Shown: piece by piece, positions 35,538-44,158 of the stretch
Numbering within the stretch: the first letter of the stretch is position 1
How the letters are laid out: every line of letters starts with the position of its first letter
Assembly (NCBI RefSeq): GCF_030686155.1
Contig: NZ_JAUPEV010000001.1
Span: 226,144 to 290,143, forward strand
DNA from: Helicobacter_J cappadocius
Lineage (GTDB): Bacteria; Campylobacterota; Campylobacteria; Campylobacterales; Helicobacteraceae
DNA length: 64,000 nucleotides
Reading direction: 5' to 3'
Translations under genes and position numbers: made by a program
The notes under the pieces: model-generated
What the model was told of the DNA's origin: nothing
Databases searched by the model: none
What the model saw: the letters and a program-made list of their open reading frames with translations, nothing else

Positions 35538-36503
35538 ATGTCAAGATATCTCAAAACTCCAACTCTCTTTGAATCAAATTTAAAAGAAATGGATCTCAAA
35601 GAACGGAAAAAATATTTTTTAGATACTTTAAAGGGCAAAACTCTTGCTTATAAACGTTATAGCAGAAGTCCGCTTCGTTATGGTGGTGGTAAATCCCTCG
35701 CGGTAGGTTTGATTATCGAGCATTTTCCTAATGAACTCAAAAGACTTATCAGTCCTTTTATGGGTGGAGGAAGTGTTGAGATTGCTAGTGCTTTGGAGCT
35801 GGGTATTGAGGTTAAGGCTTTTGATATTTTTGATATTTTGGTGAATTTTTGGCAGGTTTTGATTGGGGATTGTGAAAGACTTTATGAGGAGCTTTTGAAG
35901 TTAGAGCCTGTAAAAGAAGTGTATAAAGATATAAAGATTGAATTAAAAAAACACTGGGATAAGGAGATCAGCTTAGATTCAATAACACTAGCTAGAGACT
36001 ATTATTTTAACTTTAATCTGAGCTATGGACCTGGTTTTTTGGGATGGATGAGCAGTATTTATGAAGATAAAAATCGTTATTTAAAGGCATTAGAAAAGAT
36101 TAGGGATTTTAAAACTAATAATTTAAAAGTAGAATGCCAGAGTTTTGAGTATTCTTTTCAAAAATACCCTGATGACTTTTTTTATCTTGATCCTCCTTAT
36201 TTTCTTGAGGGGGATTCTAAAATGTTCAAAGGAATTTATCCCCAGAGAAATTTTCCTATACATCATAATAATTTTAATCACCAACTTTTAGCTGATTTAT
36301 TGAAAAATCATAAAGGTAGATTTATCTTGAGTTACAATGATTGTCAATGGATAAGAGATAAATATAAAGATTTTAAAATCTTAGAGCCCCAGTGGCAATA
36401 TACAATGGGGCAAGGCGAAAAAAGAATTGGCAAAAATAGAATCATTAGAGGGGATAATCACAATATCAAAAAATCTCATGAATTATTAATTATTAAGGAA
36501 TAA
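35538..36503 (+). CDS. D12-class DNA adenine methyltransferase
   Basis: A 321-residue N6-adenine methyltransferase of the Dam/D12 class: SPLRYGGGKS at the N terminus, SAM motif I SPFMGGGSVE, AFDIFD, and catalytic motif IV LDPPYFLEGDSKMF. The next gene, two bases after the stop, is probably its restriction partner, making a type II system. A restriction-modification pair also lies next to fabD in H. pylori as I recall. The recognition site cannot be read from the sequence. Confidence 0.88.
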   Translation: MSRYLKTPTLFESNLKEMDLKERKKYFLDTLKGKTLAYKRYSRSPLRYGGGKSLAVGLIIEHFPNELKRLISPFMGGGSVEIASALELGIEVKAFDIFDILVNFWQVLIGDCERLYEELLKLEPVKEVYKDIKIELKKHWDKEISLDSITLARDYYFNFNLSYGPGFLGWMSSIYEDKNRYLKALEKIRDFKTNNLKVECQSFEYSFQKYPDDFFYLDPPYFLEGDSKMFKGIYPQRNFPIHHNNFNHQLLADLLKNHKGRFILSYNDCQWIRDKYKDFKILEPQWQYTMGQGEKRIGKNRIIRGDNHNIKKSHELLIIKE

Positions 36504-36505
36504 AT

Positions 36506-37108
36506 ATGAAAATTACCCAAGTGAAGACCGCTTTTAAAATTGCTGATGTAGAATTTGTGCAAGGTAGCACGAAACTGAATTTTAATTATCTAAAAGAGCT
36601 AAAAAATCAGAATGGAAAAATTCTTCCTCAAAAAATTATTACAGAAAATCTAGCTAGAGTTTATCTTATAGTGGTTGATGGAGAGATTAAAAAAATAGGT
36701 GGATCACAAGCTAGTGGCGGTATTAAAAGTACTTTAAATATCTATCAAGATGGCGGAATAAAGGGAAGACCAAGTATTAGAAGTTACGGGATTTGGTATT
36801 TTTTGTATCATACGATTTTGAGTGGAAAAAAGATTGAGTTTTATATGATTTATCAGGAGAATTTTGAAAAAGATATTAAAGGACTTTTTGGACTAAAAAA
36901 GGTTAAAGAAGCATATATTAGTTATAAGTTAATCGAACGGTGTTGTATTGAAGATTATCTAAATACCGAAGATGGAAGATTTCCTGAATGGAATGTTCAA
37001 GAACAGGGTATGGACTGGCCATTAAATATAAAAGATGATCATGCTCAGCTATTGAATAAAAGCTCTCGTCGCAAAAAGACAATTAACCGCAAAGAAGTAA
37101 AAGCGTAG
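36506..37108 (+). CDS. Probable type II restriction endonuclease
   Basis: A 200-residue protein directly behind the methyltransferase, with AAGGAAT as ribosome site. ARVYLIVVDGEIKKIGGSQ, followed by an Arg (KGRPSIRS) and a Glu (LIERCCIED), has the layout of a degenerate GIY-YIG nuclease, a fold found in some small restriction enzymes. The C terminus is very basic (SSRRKKTINRKEVKA), which suits DNA binding. The restriction role rests mainly on gene order, the fold on weak resemblance. Confidence 0.55.
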   Translation: MKITQVKTAFKIADVEFVQGSTKLNFNYLKELKNQNGKILPQKIITENLARVYLIVVDGEIKKIGGSQASGGIKSTLNIYQDGGIKGRPSIRSYGIWYFLYHTILSGKKIEFYMIYQENFEKDIKGLFGLKKVKEAYISYKLIERCCIEDYLNTEDGRFPEWNVQEQGMDWPLNIKDDHAQLLNKSSRRKKTINRKEVKA

Positions 37109-37152
37109 AAATAAAGCCTTCAGATAAAAAATAATTTATGATTTGATAGGGC

Positions 37153-37176
37153 GAATTGGTAGAAAACTACCAATTC
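37153..37176. terminator. Perfect 10-bp hairpin between convergent genes
   Basis: GAATTGGTAG, AAAA, CTACCAATTC: a perfect 10-bp stem with a 4-base loop, between the restriction gene and the convergent YceI gene. The T runs after it are interrupted, but position and stem make a shared terminator likely. Confidence 0.7.
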
Positions 37177-37185
37177 TAAAGAAAA

Positions 37186-37755
37186 TTATTTGATGTCTGC
37201 TTGGAAACCGATTTCTACTTCTGTATAGGTTTGTTTGCCATGAAGTGCAGAGACCATTTTATCTGTAGATAGGGCTACATAAGAGTTGTTGAGATTAAAA
37301 TCTTTGGACATATCTATTTTGCCTGAAGCTTTGAATTTGCCATCAGTTAGAGTGTACTTCATAGGCACTTCTTTGGTTATGCCATTGAAAGTAATTTTTG
37401 CTGTGATTTCACCGCTAGAATCATCACCACTAATTTTAGTCACCTCCGCTTGTATTTTGGAATCTTTTAGTTTGGCTATAAAGGTTCGATGAATGTTGCC
37501 ATCTCTTGTTTTGTCTTTAGTATTTTCTTTGCTGAAATCCGCTGTTGCTTTTGCTTTGGACATAATATCAGAAATGCTGCCTTCTGTTTTTACAAAGGTA
37601 AAAACAGCACCATCAATAAATCCAGGCACCTTTGTTTTATTTTTGAGCTTATAGCCCACGAAATAGACCTTTGCACTTGCAGTATCGATTGTAAGTGCGT
37701 TTAGAGAGTGGCCGAATATACTTACAAAAGTAAGTGCTAATAGAATTCTTTTCAT
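37186..37755 (-). CDS. YceI-family periplasmic protein
   Basis: A 189-residue secreted protein with a signal ending near NALTID. The YceI pattern of an antiparallel barrel is visible: DTASAKVYFVGYKLKN, then GEITAKITFNGITKEVPMKY and KIDMSKDFN. Members bind isoprenoid or other lipid chains; an H. pylori homologue is secreted. Its promoter carries a strong Fur-box-like site, suggesting iron control. Confidence 0.9.
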   Translation of the reverse strand: MKRILLALTFVSIFGHSLNALTIDTASAKVYFVGYKLKNKTKVPGFIDGAVFTFVKTEGSISDIMSKAKATADFSKENTKDKTRDGNIHRTFIAKLKDSKIQAEVTKISGDDSSGEITAKITFNGITKEVPMKYTLTDGKFKASGKIDMSKDFNLNNSYVALSTDKMVSALHGKQTYTEVEIGFQADIK

Positions 37756-37773
37756 TGATTTTCTCCATTTATT

Positions 37774-37792
37774 TATAATGATACTCGTTATT
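37774..37792 (-). promoter_or_regulatory. Fur-box-like operator of the YceI gene
   Basis: The plus strand reads TATAATGATACTCGTTATT, which matches the classical Fur box GATAATGATAATCATTATC at 15 of 19 positions. It overlaps the -10 hexamer on the minus strand (TATAAT, 37795-37790) and the expected transcription start, the usual place for repression. Fur binding is inferred. Confidence 0.6.
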
Positions 37793-37872
37793 ATAATATA
37801 AAAATTGATAATTTACGCAACATTTATTCAAAACATTTTTTATTTTTTATATCAAGATTTCAAGTGAGAGAA

Positions 37873-38715
37873 TTACCACACCTGAACATCTATACGAGTT
37901 GTTTTATACATACTTTTGTTGCTACCGTTAATAGTGTATTCTACCGCAAAACCATATTTAATCTTTGCCATCCCTGATCGACTGATAGAAATGCTTTTAT
38001 ATGCGTCTTTGCTTATGGGTAGTGATCCAATATTAGCTGAAGCATTTGGTGGCAGAGTTCGATTGAACTGTGATTCTGATACTAGATCTCCATCAATATA
38101 TAAAGCAGCATAAGTAATGGTTACAAAATCAGGTGTAAGATTTGCTATAGAAAACCCTACAGAACCTTGAGAAACCCTAAAAGCACTTGATGTAAGTAAA
38201 ATATTTTTATCACCCAATCTCACAGCCGGTACGCTCACGCGTGATAGTATATAACGTGCAGGGGTATCTCCATTGTTATTTTCAATATACATATCCCCGC
38301 CATATTTCATTAAGAGTGCAATCATATTATTATCTTGTCTAGATACAGCATAGTGAAGAGGAGTATTCCCTCTAATGCTATCTTTGATATTAGGATCAGC
38401 ACCTTCTTTTAAGAGAACTTGTGCGAATTTTAGATTACCAAACTGAACAACTTTGTGAAGTGCTGTTTCGCCGTGCGAGATGGCATTTACATCTGCTCCA
38501 CGATTGATGAGTAGGTATAAAATATCCATATTATTTTTTCTAGATGCATCATATAAAGGAGTGCTTCCACGCAAACGAGAGTTTACATCAGCCCCAAGAT
38601 CAATACCCTTTCTAACATCTTTGTAATTATTGCTAAACAAAAGATAATCATATTTATTAGCATAGGCAACCGAGATTAAAAGACACAATATGCACAACGA
38701 ATAAATTTTTTTCAT
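37873..38715 (-). CDS. Secreted ankyrin-repeat protein
   Basis: A signal peptide (SLCILCLLISVAYA) is followed by about four ankyrin repeats (residues ~35-155), such as STPLYDASRKNNMDILYLLI and ETALHKVVQFGNLKFAQVLL. A C-terminal domain of about 110 residues is beta-rich and unrecognised. The start is ATG 38715, five bases after AAGGAG; a GTG at 38721 lies inside the ribosome site. It follows the HIT gene closely, at the end of the ddl-murF operon. Periplasmic ankyrin proteins usually bind other proteins; the partner is unknown. Confidence 0.85.
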   Translation of the reverse strand: MKKIYSLCILCLLISVAYANKYDYLLFSNNYKDVRKGIDLGADVNSRLRGSTPLYDASRKNNMDILYLLINRGADVNAISHGETALHKVVQFGNLKFAQVLLKEGADPNIKDSIRGNTPLHYAVSRQDNNMIALLMKYGGDMYIENNNGDTPARYILSRVSVPAVRLGDKNILLTSSAFRVSQGSVGFSIANLTPDFVTITYAALYIDGDLVSESQFNRTLPPNASANIGSLPISKDAYKSISISRSGMAKIKYGFAVEYTINGSNKSMYKTTRIDVQVW

Positions 38716-38717
38716 TT

Positions 38718-39206
38718 TCACTCCTTGAAGTATTTTTGAGCTAGTTTTTTAATTTTTTCATACACTATATCGAAATCTACTCCATAGGTTCTACCCTCTG
38801 CAATAGTGGTGAAAAAATTTGTATCCCCAATATATCGAGGAAGTATATGCAAATGGATATGTTCAGGAATCCCTGCACCCCCTGCTTTTTTGATATTCAT
38901 ACCGATATTAATTCCACTAGCTCCATAATCATAAAGTAGCGATACGGCTTTTTGCGAAAGTTTATGTATGTGTAGCCAATCTTTTTGAGAAAGTATGTCT
39001 GGGCTGTCTGTATGAAAATGTGGGATAAGCATAAAATGACCTGGTGTGTATGGATAACGATTCATTACCCCAAAAAGAATCTCATCGCGATAAAATACCC
39101 GATTTTCAATATCAAGTTCTGGATGTTTGCTTATATCGCAAAATACACAACTATTGTCTTTTGAACCAAAGTATTCACTACGCCAAGGAGAGTAGATTCT
39201 ATCCAT
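38718..39206 (-). CDS. HIT-family nucleotide hydrolase
   Basis: The histidine triad HIHLHILPRY is intact, and MDRIYSPWRSEYFG with CVFCDI at the N terminus is typical of the HIT/Ap4A-phosphorylase-like group. Two more cysteines may bind zinc. Length 162. It follows murF by eight bases, the order I recall in H. pylori. The substrate is probably a dinucleoside polyphosphate or nucleoside phosphoramidate. Confidence 0.9.
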   Translation of the reverse strand: MDRIYSPWRSEYFGSKDNSCVFCDISKHPELDIENRVFYRDEILFGVMNRYPYTPGHFMLIPHFHTDSPDILSQKDWLHIHKLSQKAVSLLYDYGASGINIGMNIKKAGGAGIPEHIHLHILPRYIGDTNFFTTIAEGRTYGVDFDIVYEKIKKLAQKYFKE

Positions 39207-39214
39207 CTGCTTTC

Positions 39215-40699
39215 CTAAATGTAGCTTGGAGCATCATTAGCAAAAAGTATCAAATCTTCTTGCTGGGTGCTAGCTTGGAGGATATTTTCTAGTTGAGCTT
39301 TATCTTTGAGAATAATCTTTTGAGGTTTTTGGATATATGCAGATAAGATCTTCGAATTTAATTCCCCTGTAATAATGACAATATCAAAAACCTTATCAAT
39401 TTCTTTTGCAAGAGCAATATTAGATTCTGCATCGCTTTCAACCAATCCAGGTGTGACGATTATTTTTCGCTTAGGATAGAGGCTAGACAACCTTACAGCT
39501 TCAAGCATACCTTTTAGATTCCCATTAAAGCTATCATCAATGATGATTTTTTGATTTACATTTAACAGATTGAGACGATGAGGTGTGGGCTGGAGTTTAG
39601 AGACAGACTTTTGAATATCGGCAATAGGGATTTTTAGAGCATTAGCCAACACAATCGCCACGCTGATATTATCTACATTGAATTCCCCTAAAACTTTGGT
39701 TTCAAATAGATACCATTCTTTTTGTAGTTTTATCTCAAATGATGTGCCCTCCAGTGTGGCAGAAATATTTCTTATATCATCTGGATAGGGCTGTATAAGA
39801 GATTTTTTATCTCCTGATATATACTCAGGTATAGGATTTTTTTCATAAACAAAAGCTTTCTTTAATCGTTTGGATTCTAGGAGTTCAAGTTTGGTTTGCA
39901 GAACATTATCAAAAGTCTTAAAATATTCAATATGTTGGTATCCTACCTCACCTATAATAGCATATTGTGGTTGTAGCAATAGAGCTATTTCTTTAATATC
40001 CCCAGATTGCCTCGCACCTGCTTCGGCGATATAGATATCTGTGCCAAAATCAAGATTTTTATTAATATCATCAATAATGCCCTTGAATGTATTTACACTT
40101 CTTGGAGTTGCATATACAGTGTATTTGTTTTGAAGAATTTGATAGAGAAAATTTTTGATACTTGTTTTTCCAAAGCTCCCAGTAATTGCTATGATTCGTA
40201 GTGATGCCATCAGGGCGAGTTTATCTTTTGCCATTTGAGTGTAGCGATTCAAAAGTAATATTTCATAAAGTTTTGAAAATATGCAACCAAACAGCAATGG
40301 CAAAAGATATAGGAAACGTAGACTTGGATTGAAATCTTTTGAAAGGATAGTCAATATTTCATTGAAAAATACAAATGCGAAACAGATGACAAAAAATCGT
40401 AATACCCTCTTAGTGAATACCAGCTTTTTATCAAGCTTGAATGTCCATATTGTTAGCAATGGTATTTCGACAATATATAAATACGCATAGAAAATCATAT
40501 TTTGGGCATAAAAACTAGATATAAGAAACACACAAATAGGGATTACAAAATGAAGAAAGTGCCATTTTTGTTTGTGGTGCTTAGTGATTACACGATAAAG
40601 ACTGTAGTTATACCACTGTAGATTGGTAATCAAGTAATAACTAATACAAAAAATAAAAATCCACCTTGAAACAATATCAAGAATTTCTAACCAACTCAT
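39215..40699 (-). CDS. murF: UDP-MurNAc-tripeptide--D-Ala-D-Ala ligase MurF with membrane domain
   Basis: MurF adds D-Ala-D-Ala to the UDP-MurNAc-tripeptide, the last cytoplasmic precursor step of peptidoglycan. The first ~150 residues hold several hydrophobic helices absent from enteric MurF; Mur ligases with such an extension occur in Helicobacter. The ATP loop is ITGSFGKTS (172-180), and TPHRLNLLN and DDSFNGNLKG are typical Mur ligase motifs. It shares the operon with ddl, which makes its substrate. Length 494. Confidence 0.93.
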   Translation of the reverse strand: MSWLEILDIVSRWIFIFCISYYLITNLQWYNYSLYRVITKHHKQKWHFLHFVIPICVFLISSFYAQNMIFYAYLYIVEIPLLTIWTFKLDKKLVFTKRVLRFFVICFAFVFFNEILTILSKDFNPSLRFLYLLPLLFGCIFSKLYEILLLNRYTQMAKDKLALMASLRIIAITGSFGKTSIKNFLYQILQNKYTVYATPRSVNTFKGIIDDINKNLDFGTDIYIAEAGARQSGDIKEIALLLQPQYAIIGEVGYQHIEYFKTFDNVLQTKLELLESKRLKKAFVYEKNPIPEYISGDKKSLIQPYPDDIRNISATLEGTSFEIKLQKEWYLFETKVLGEFNVDNISVAIVLANALKIPIADIQKSVSKLQPTPHRLNLLNVNQKIIIDDSFNGNLKGMLEAVRLSSLYPKRKIIVTPGLVESDAESNIALAKEIDKVFDIVIITGELNSKILSAYIQKPQKIILKDKAQLENILQASTQQEDLILFANDAPSYI

Positions 40700-40710
40700 A
40701 CCCGCCCCAC

Positions 40711-40983
40711 TTATTTAATGATTTCAAAACTATCTGATAAAAAACCATCGATGATGTGAAAATCTACACTCTCAACTTTTGATCTTGAAGGCCCAACTTT
40801 GAGAATAGAAATAAATTTTTCAATATTTTCTTTTTCCCCATATGCGAAGATTTTTACACTTCCATCTAGTTGGTTTTGGGCTGAACCTACGATATGGAGT
40901 TGTTCGGCTTGTGTTTTAGAAAACTTTCTAAAACCCACTTTTTGGACAATGCCTGTGACCGTTATTTCGATAGCTTGTTTCAT
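40711..40983 (-). CDS. acyP: Acylphosphatase
   Basis: A 90-residue acylphosphatase with the catalytic pattern GIVQKVGFRKF (Arg in GFR) and the partner Asn in GSAQNQLDGSV. The usual GVxFR loop here reads KVGFR, a small variation. It hydrolyses acyl phosphates such as acetyl or carbamoyl phosphate. It overlaps the upstream hydrolase by 4 bp. Confidence 0.92.
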   Translation of the reverse strand: MKQAIEITVTGIVQKVGFRKFSKTQAEQLHIVGSAQNQLDGSVKIFAYGEKENIEKFISILKVGPSRSKVESVDFHIIDGFLSDSFEIIK

Positions 40984-41693
40984 CGCCCTTCCTTGTGATA
41001 TTGTTCGTCTATTATTTTGGCCTGTTTGAGGAAAAAATAATGATCACCCTCTAAGACAAAAAAATGATTATTTGGTATTAGGGTTGAAATTTTTTCACCA
41101 CACCATAATGGAGTAGCACTGTCACTTCTGCCCCAAAATACATAGGCTTTTTTGCAAAAATGAGCGTATATATTACTAAAATCTTCATTTACAACTTGTT
41201 TAAACACTTCATACATAGCTTCATTTAGGTTTTCAGCATCAGCACTACGAAGTTTAGATGAATTTATCCCTAGAGTTTTGAAAATTTTAGCAAGAAAGAT
41301 TTTAGTCTTAACTCTTAAAGATTTTTGTATAGGGATTCCTGCAGAGCTTAGTAGAATGATTTCATCGCTATTACAGAGCAAGGCAACCTTGCCACCAAAA
41401 CTATGTCCCACAATAACATTTATTTTAATATCAAATGAAGCGATGAATTCGTTGGTGATTTGAGCGTAATCTTGGGTTGATATAACTACAGAATTGGGGC
41501 TATTTCCAAATCCAGGCATATCTAAATAGTAGTGATTGAAATCTTTAAAACTATTTTTAAATGCAAGTTCCATCAATTCTTTATTGCTTCCCCAGCCATG
41601 TAAAAAAAGAATATTTTTAGAGCAGTGATGATTTAAGAATGTATAGGATAATTCAAATTCATTGCCTCTGTAGCAAATCAGTCTTTTTGCCAC
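40980..41693 (-). CDS. Alpha/beta hydrolase in the ddl-murF operon
   Basis: A cytoplasmic 237-residue hydrolase: NILFLHGWGSNKEL, nucleophile elbow VGHSFGG, acid in WGRSDSATP and catalytic His in EGDHYFF. It lies between ddl and murF in one operon, the order I recall in H. pylori. A role in cell-wall metabolism is suggested only by context. It overlaps ddl by one base. Confidence 0.88.
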   Translation of the reverse strand: MAKRLICYRGNEFELSYTFLNHHCSKNILFLHGWGSNKELMELAFKNSFKDFNHYYLDMPGFGNSPNSVVISTQDYAQITNEFIASFDIKINVIVGHSFGGKVALLCNSDEIILLSSAGIPIQKSLRVKTKIFLAKIFKTLGINSSKLRSADAENLNEAMYEVFKQVVNEDFSNIYAHFCKKAYVFWGRSDSATPLWCGEKISTLIPNNHFFVLEGDHYFFLKQAKIIDEQYHKEGR

Positions 41694-42754
41694 TATTTGC
41701 CTTTTGCTCTTTGAATTTTGTCTATATATTGATAAGAAATTTTGATAGCTTCTTTTTTGGGCAGATATGAGCTAAGCTCTAATAGAGTATTTAGAAAATT
41801 ATCAAATAAATAATTTGCCCCACTCCCAGGAATAGGATTGATTTCATTGAGATACACTTCATCTTCAATCACAAAAAAATCACACCTTATCAATGCTCCT
41901 TCAAATTTATTGACATAAATTTTTTTGAAGGCATCTTTGATTTTTTTTTCTAAATCTTCGCTAATATCTGCCTTCCTGACTTGTTCTGTTCGAGAAAAAT
42001 CAAGATACTTATTCTCAAAGTCCAGCAAATCTTTTTTTTGAGGCTCTTCAATGATAGAAAAAATATATTCATCATCACTATTATTGCCATCAGCAATTTT
42101 GCAACCAGCTAGATTATATTCTTTGACTCCCTTTATAAAAGGCTCGATGATGATTTCTTTATCAAATTCAAAGGCACTATCAATAGCATAGGAGATTTCA
42201 TCTGAAGAATAGATAACCGATACTCCAATAGAGCTTCCCAATCGTGAAGGCTTGACAATCAAAGGAAATTCCCCATTTATTTTTCTAGGACTATGTTTTT
42301 GAAGCATTTCAAAAGGAAGCATTTTAATACCCCTTTCTTTTGCGTATAGCTTTGTAAGGTATTTATTGAAACTAAGTACGCAACCTTCAAGACGCGGACC
42401 GATGAAGGGTATTTTATAAAAGTCCAAAATACTAGCTAATGTTCCATCTTCTCCATCAGCTCCGTGTATAAGATTGATAACTATTCCAAGTGGAATGGAT
42501 TTCTTTTTCAACAATCCTTGCGAAAAAAAACTTCCTATGCCGACATAGAGTTCCTTGCATTTTTTGTATTCACCAGAAGAAAAAAATGTTGATTTCATAC
42601 TTTCAGAAGGGATCAAATAAAATCGATGAGAAGAGTCTAAGAAAATAAAGCCTTCTACATTTTTCTCACCCAAAACCTTTTTGAGCGAAATCGCACTCAC
42701 AATGCTGATTTCGTGTTCCCAACTCAGTCCTCCAAATAAAATGCTGAATTTCAA
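41693..42754 (-). CDS. ddl: D-alanine--D-alanine ligase
   Basis: Ddl joins two D-Ala residues for peptidoglycan. The ATP-grasp signatures are LFGGLSWEHEIS, PSRLGSSIGVSV, EYNLAGCKI and YLNEINPIPGSG. No ATG is available: AGAGGAG is followed after six bases by TTG at 42754 (MKFSILFGG), which fits the family start better than the TTG at 42760 that abuts the ribosome site. Length 353. It heads the operon ddl-hydrolase-acyP-murF-HIT-ankyrin. Confidence 0.94.
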   Translation of the reverse strand: MKFSILFGGLSWEHEISIVSAISLKKVLGEKNVEGFIFLDSSHRFYLIPSESMKSTFFSSGEYKKCKELYVGIGSFFSQGLLKKKSIPLGIVINLIHGADGEDGTLASILDFYKIPFIGPRLEGCVLSFNKYLTKLYAKERGIKMLPFEMLQKHSPRKINGEFPLIVKPSRLGSSIGVSVIYSSDEISYAIDSAFEFDKEIIIEPFIKGVKEYNLAGCKIADGNNSDDEYIFSIIEEPQKKDLLDFENKYLDFSRTEQVRKADISEDLEKKIKDAFKKIYVNKFEGALIRCDFFVIEDEVYLNEINPIPGSGANYLFDNFLNTLLELSSYLPKKEAIKISYQYIDKIQRAKGK

Positions 42755-42839
42755 ATCCAACTCCTCTTTGTATTATCGTTTTTGGTATTTGGTGCGAGTT
42801 TATCTAAAAAATACTTAAAAATCATTTCTTGAAATTGTA

Positions 42840-42857
42840 ATCACGATGTTATCACGA
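42840..42857. promoter_or_regulatory. Direct repeat upstream of the hydrogenase operon
   Basis: ATCACGA occurs twice with an 11-base period, one helical turn, roughly 70-80 bases upstream of the likely -10 of hydA. This geometry fits binding of an activator to one DNA face. The protein is unknown. Confidence 0.3.
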
Positions 42858-42922
42858 GTTTATTTTAGTAATATTTTAACTTCTACATTGTTTCTCATTT
42901 TATTGTTTTGTTGGGAAAAAAA

Positions 42923-42931
42923 TTATATAGT
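42923..42931 (+). promoter_or_regulatory. Candidate -10 of the hydrogenase operon
   Basis: TTATATAGT, about 50 bases before the hydA ATG; either TATATA or TATAGT could be the hexamer. AAGGA lies before the start codon. Confidence 0.4.
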
Positions 42932-42981
42932 AACTAATGGAAACGATTTCAAACTAACAAACACGACGCAAGGATAATCTT

Positions 42982-44148
42982 ATGGAACAACAAAACAAAG
43001 ACAAACGTCTGTATCAACAAATTTCCCAAAGGCTTCAAAAACTCTCAAAACTCGCCGCTCACAATGAGGATAAGGACCTTGTTAAGGAGATGAGTAAAAA
43101 AGGCATCGATAGGAGAGACTTTATGAAATGGGCAGGGATGATGACTGCTACATTAGCTCTTCCTGCTAGTTTTGCACCTCTGACCGCAAAAGCGGCTCAA
43201 ATAGCCAATCGTATTCCTGTGATTTGGCTACATATGGCAGAATGCACGGGTTGTAGTGAGAGTTTGCTTAGAACCGAAGATCCTAGTATCGATAGTGTTA
43301 TTTTTGATTATATTAACCTAGAATATCACGAAACCATTATGGCAGCCTCAGGTTATCAGGCAGAGCAAAATCTTAAAAATGCCATTGAAAAGCACAAAGG
43401 AAACTATATCTTGATGGTAGAAGGGGGGATTCCTCAAGGAACTGAATATTTTCTCACCATTGGAGCAGATGGGCGCACGGGAGCTCAAGAATGTAGAGAT
43501 GCCGCAGAGGGAGCGGCAGCTATCTTTGCTATAGGTACTTGTTCAAGTTTTGGAGGGGTTCAAGCAGCCTATCCAAATCCTTCAAATGCAAAACCTTTGA
43601 GCAAGATTATTAATAAACCTATCATTAATGTGCCTGGTTGTCCGCCAAGTGAGAAAAACATTATAGGAAATGTGATGTATTTTATCATGTTTGGGACATT
43701 ACCCGCTGTAGATGCCTATAATCGTCCGACTTGGGCATATGGTCATAGAATCCATGATCTTTGCGAGAGAAGAGGGCATTTTGATGCAGGAGAGTTTGTG
43801 CAAGAGTTTGGAGATGAAAATGCAAAAAATGGTTATTGTCTCTATAAGGTTGGATGCAAAGGACCTTATACCTTTAATAATTGTTCTAAGCTTCGTTTCA
43901 ATTCACATACAAGTTGGCCTATACAAGCAGGACACGGTTGTATAGGATGTTCAGAGCCAAATTTTTGGGATACAATGAGTCCTTTTGAAGAACCTATTGG
44001 AAACCGATTGTTTCATACTTCTTATGATGGCATAGGTGCAGACAAGACTGCCAATACGATCGGAACGACCATATTGGCAGCAACAGCAGTTGGAATTGCT
44101 GCTCACGCGGTGATTTCAAGTTTTGTAAAAAAAGAAGATGAGCAATAA
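42982..44148 (+). CDS. hydA: Uptake [NiFe] hydrogenase small subunit
   Basis: The electron-transferring subunit of the membrane-bound hydrogen-uptake hydrogenase. A Tat signal (DRRDFMKWAG, Arg44-Arg45) exports the folded heterodimer. The proximal cluster begins with ECTGCSE (Cys88, Cys91); further cluster ligands include GTCSSFGG, GCPPSE and the Cys-rich HGCIGCSEPNFWD. A C-terminal hydrophobic helix (about 360-380) anchors it to the inner membrane. The first ~43 residues before the Arg pair are longer than in many Tat signals. hydB follows after ten bases. Confidence 0.97.
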   Translation: MEQQNKDKRLYQQISQRLQKLSKLAAHNEDKDLVKEMSKKGIDRRDFMKWAGMMTATLALPASFAPLTAKAAQIANRIPVIWLHMAECTGCSESLLRTEDPSIDSVIFDYINLEYHETIMAASGYQAEQNLKNAIEKHKGNYILMVEGGIPQGTEYFLTIGADGRTGAQECRDAAEGAAAIFAIGTCSSFGGVQAAYPNPSNAKPLSKIINKPIINVPGCPPSEKNIIGNVMYFIMFGTLPAVDAYNRPTWAYGHRIHDLCERRGHFDAGEFVQEFGDENAKNGYCLYKVGCKGPYTFNNCSKLRFNSHTSWPIQAGHGCIGCSEPNFWDTMSPFEEPIGNRLFHTSYDGIGADKTANTIGTTILAATAVGIAAHAVISSFVKKEDEQ

Positions 44149-44158
44149 GGAGCAAAAC

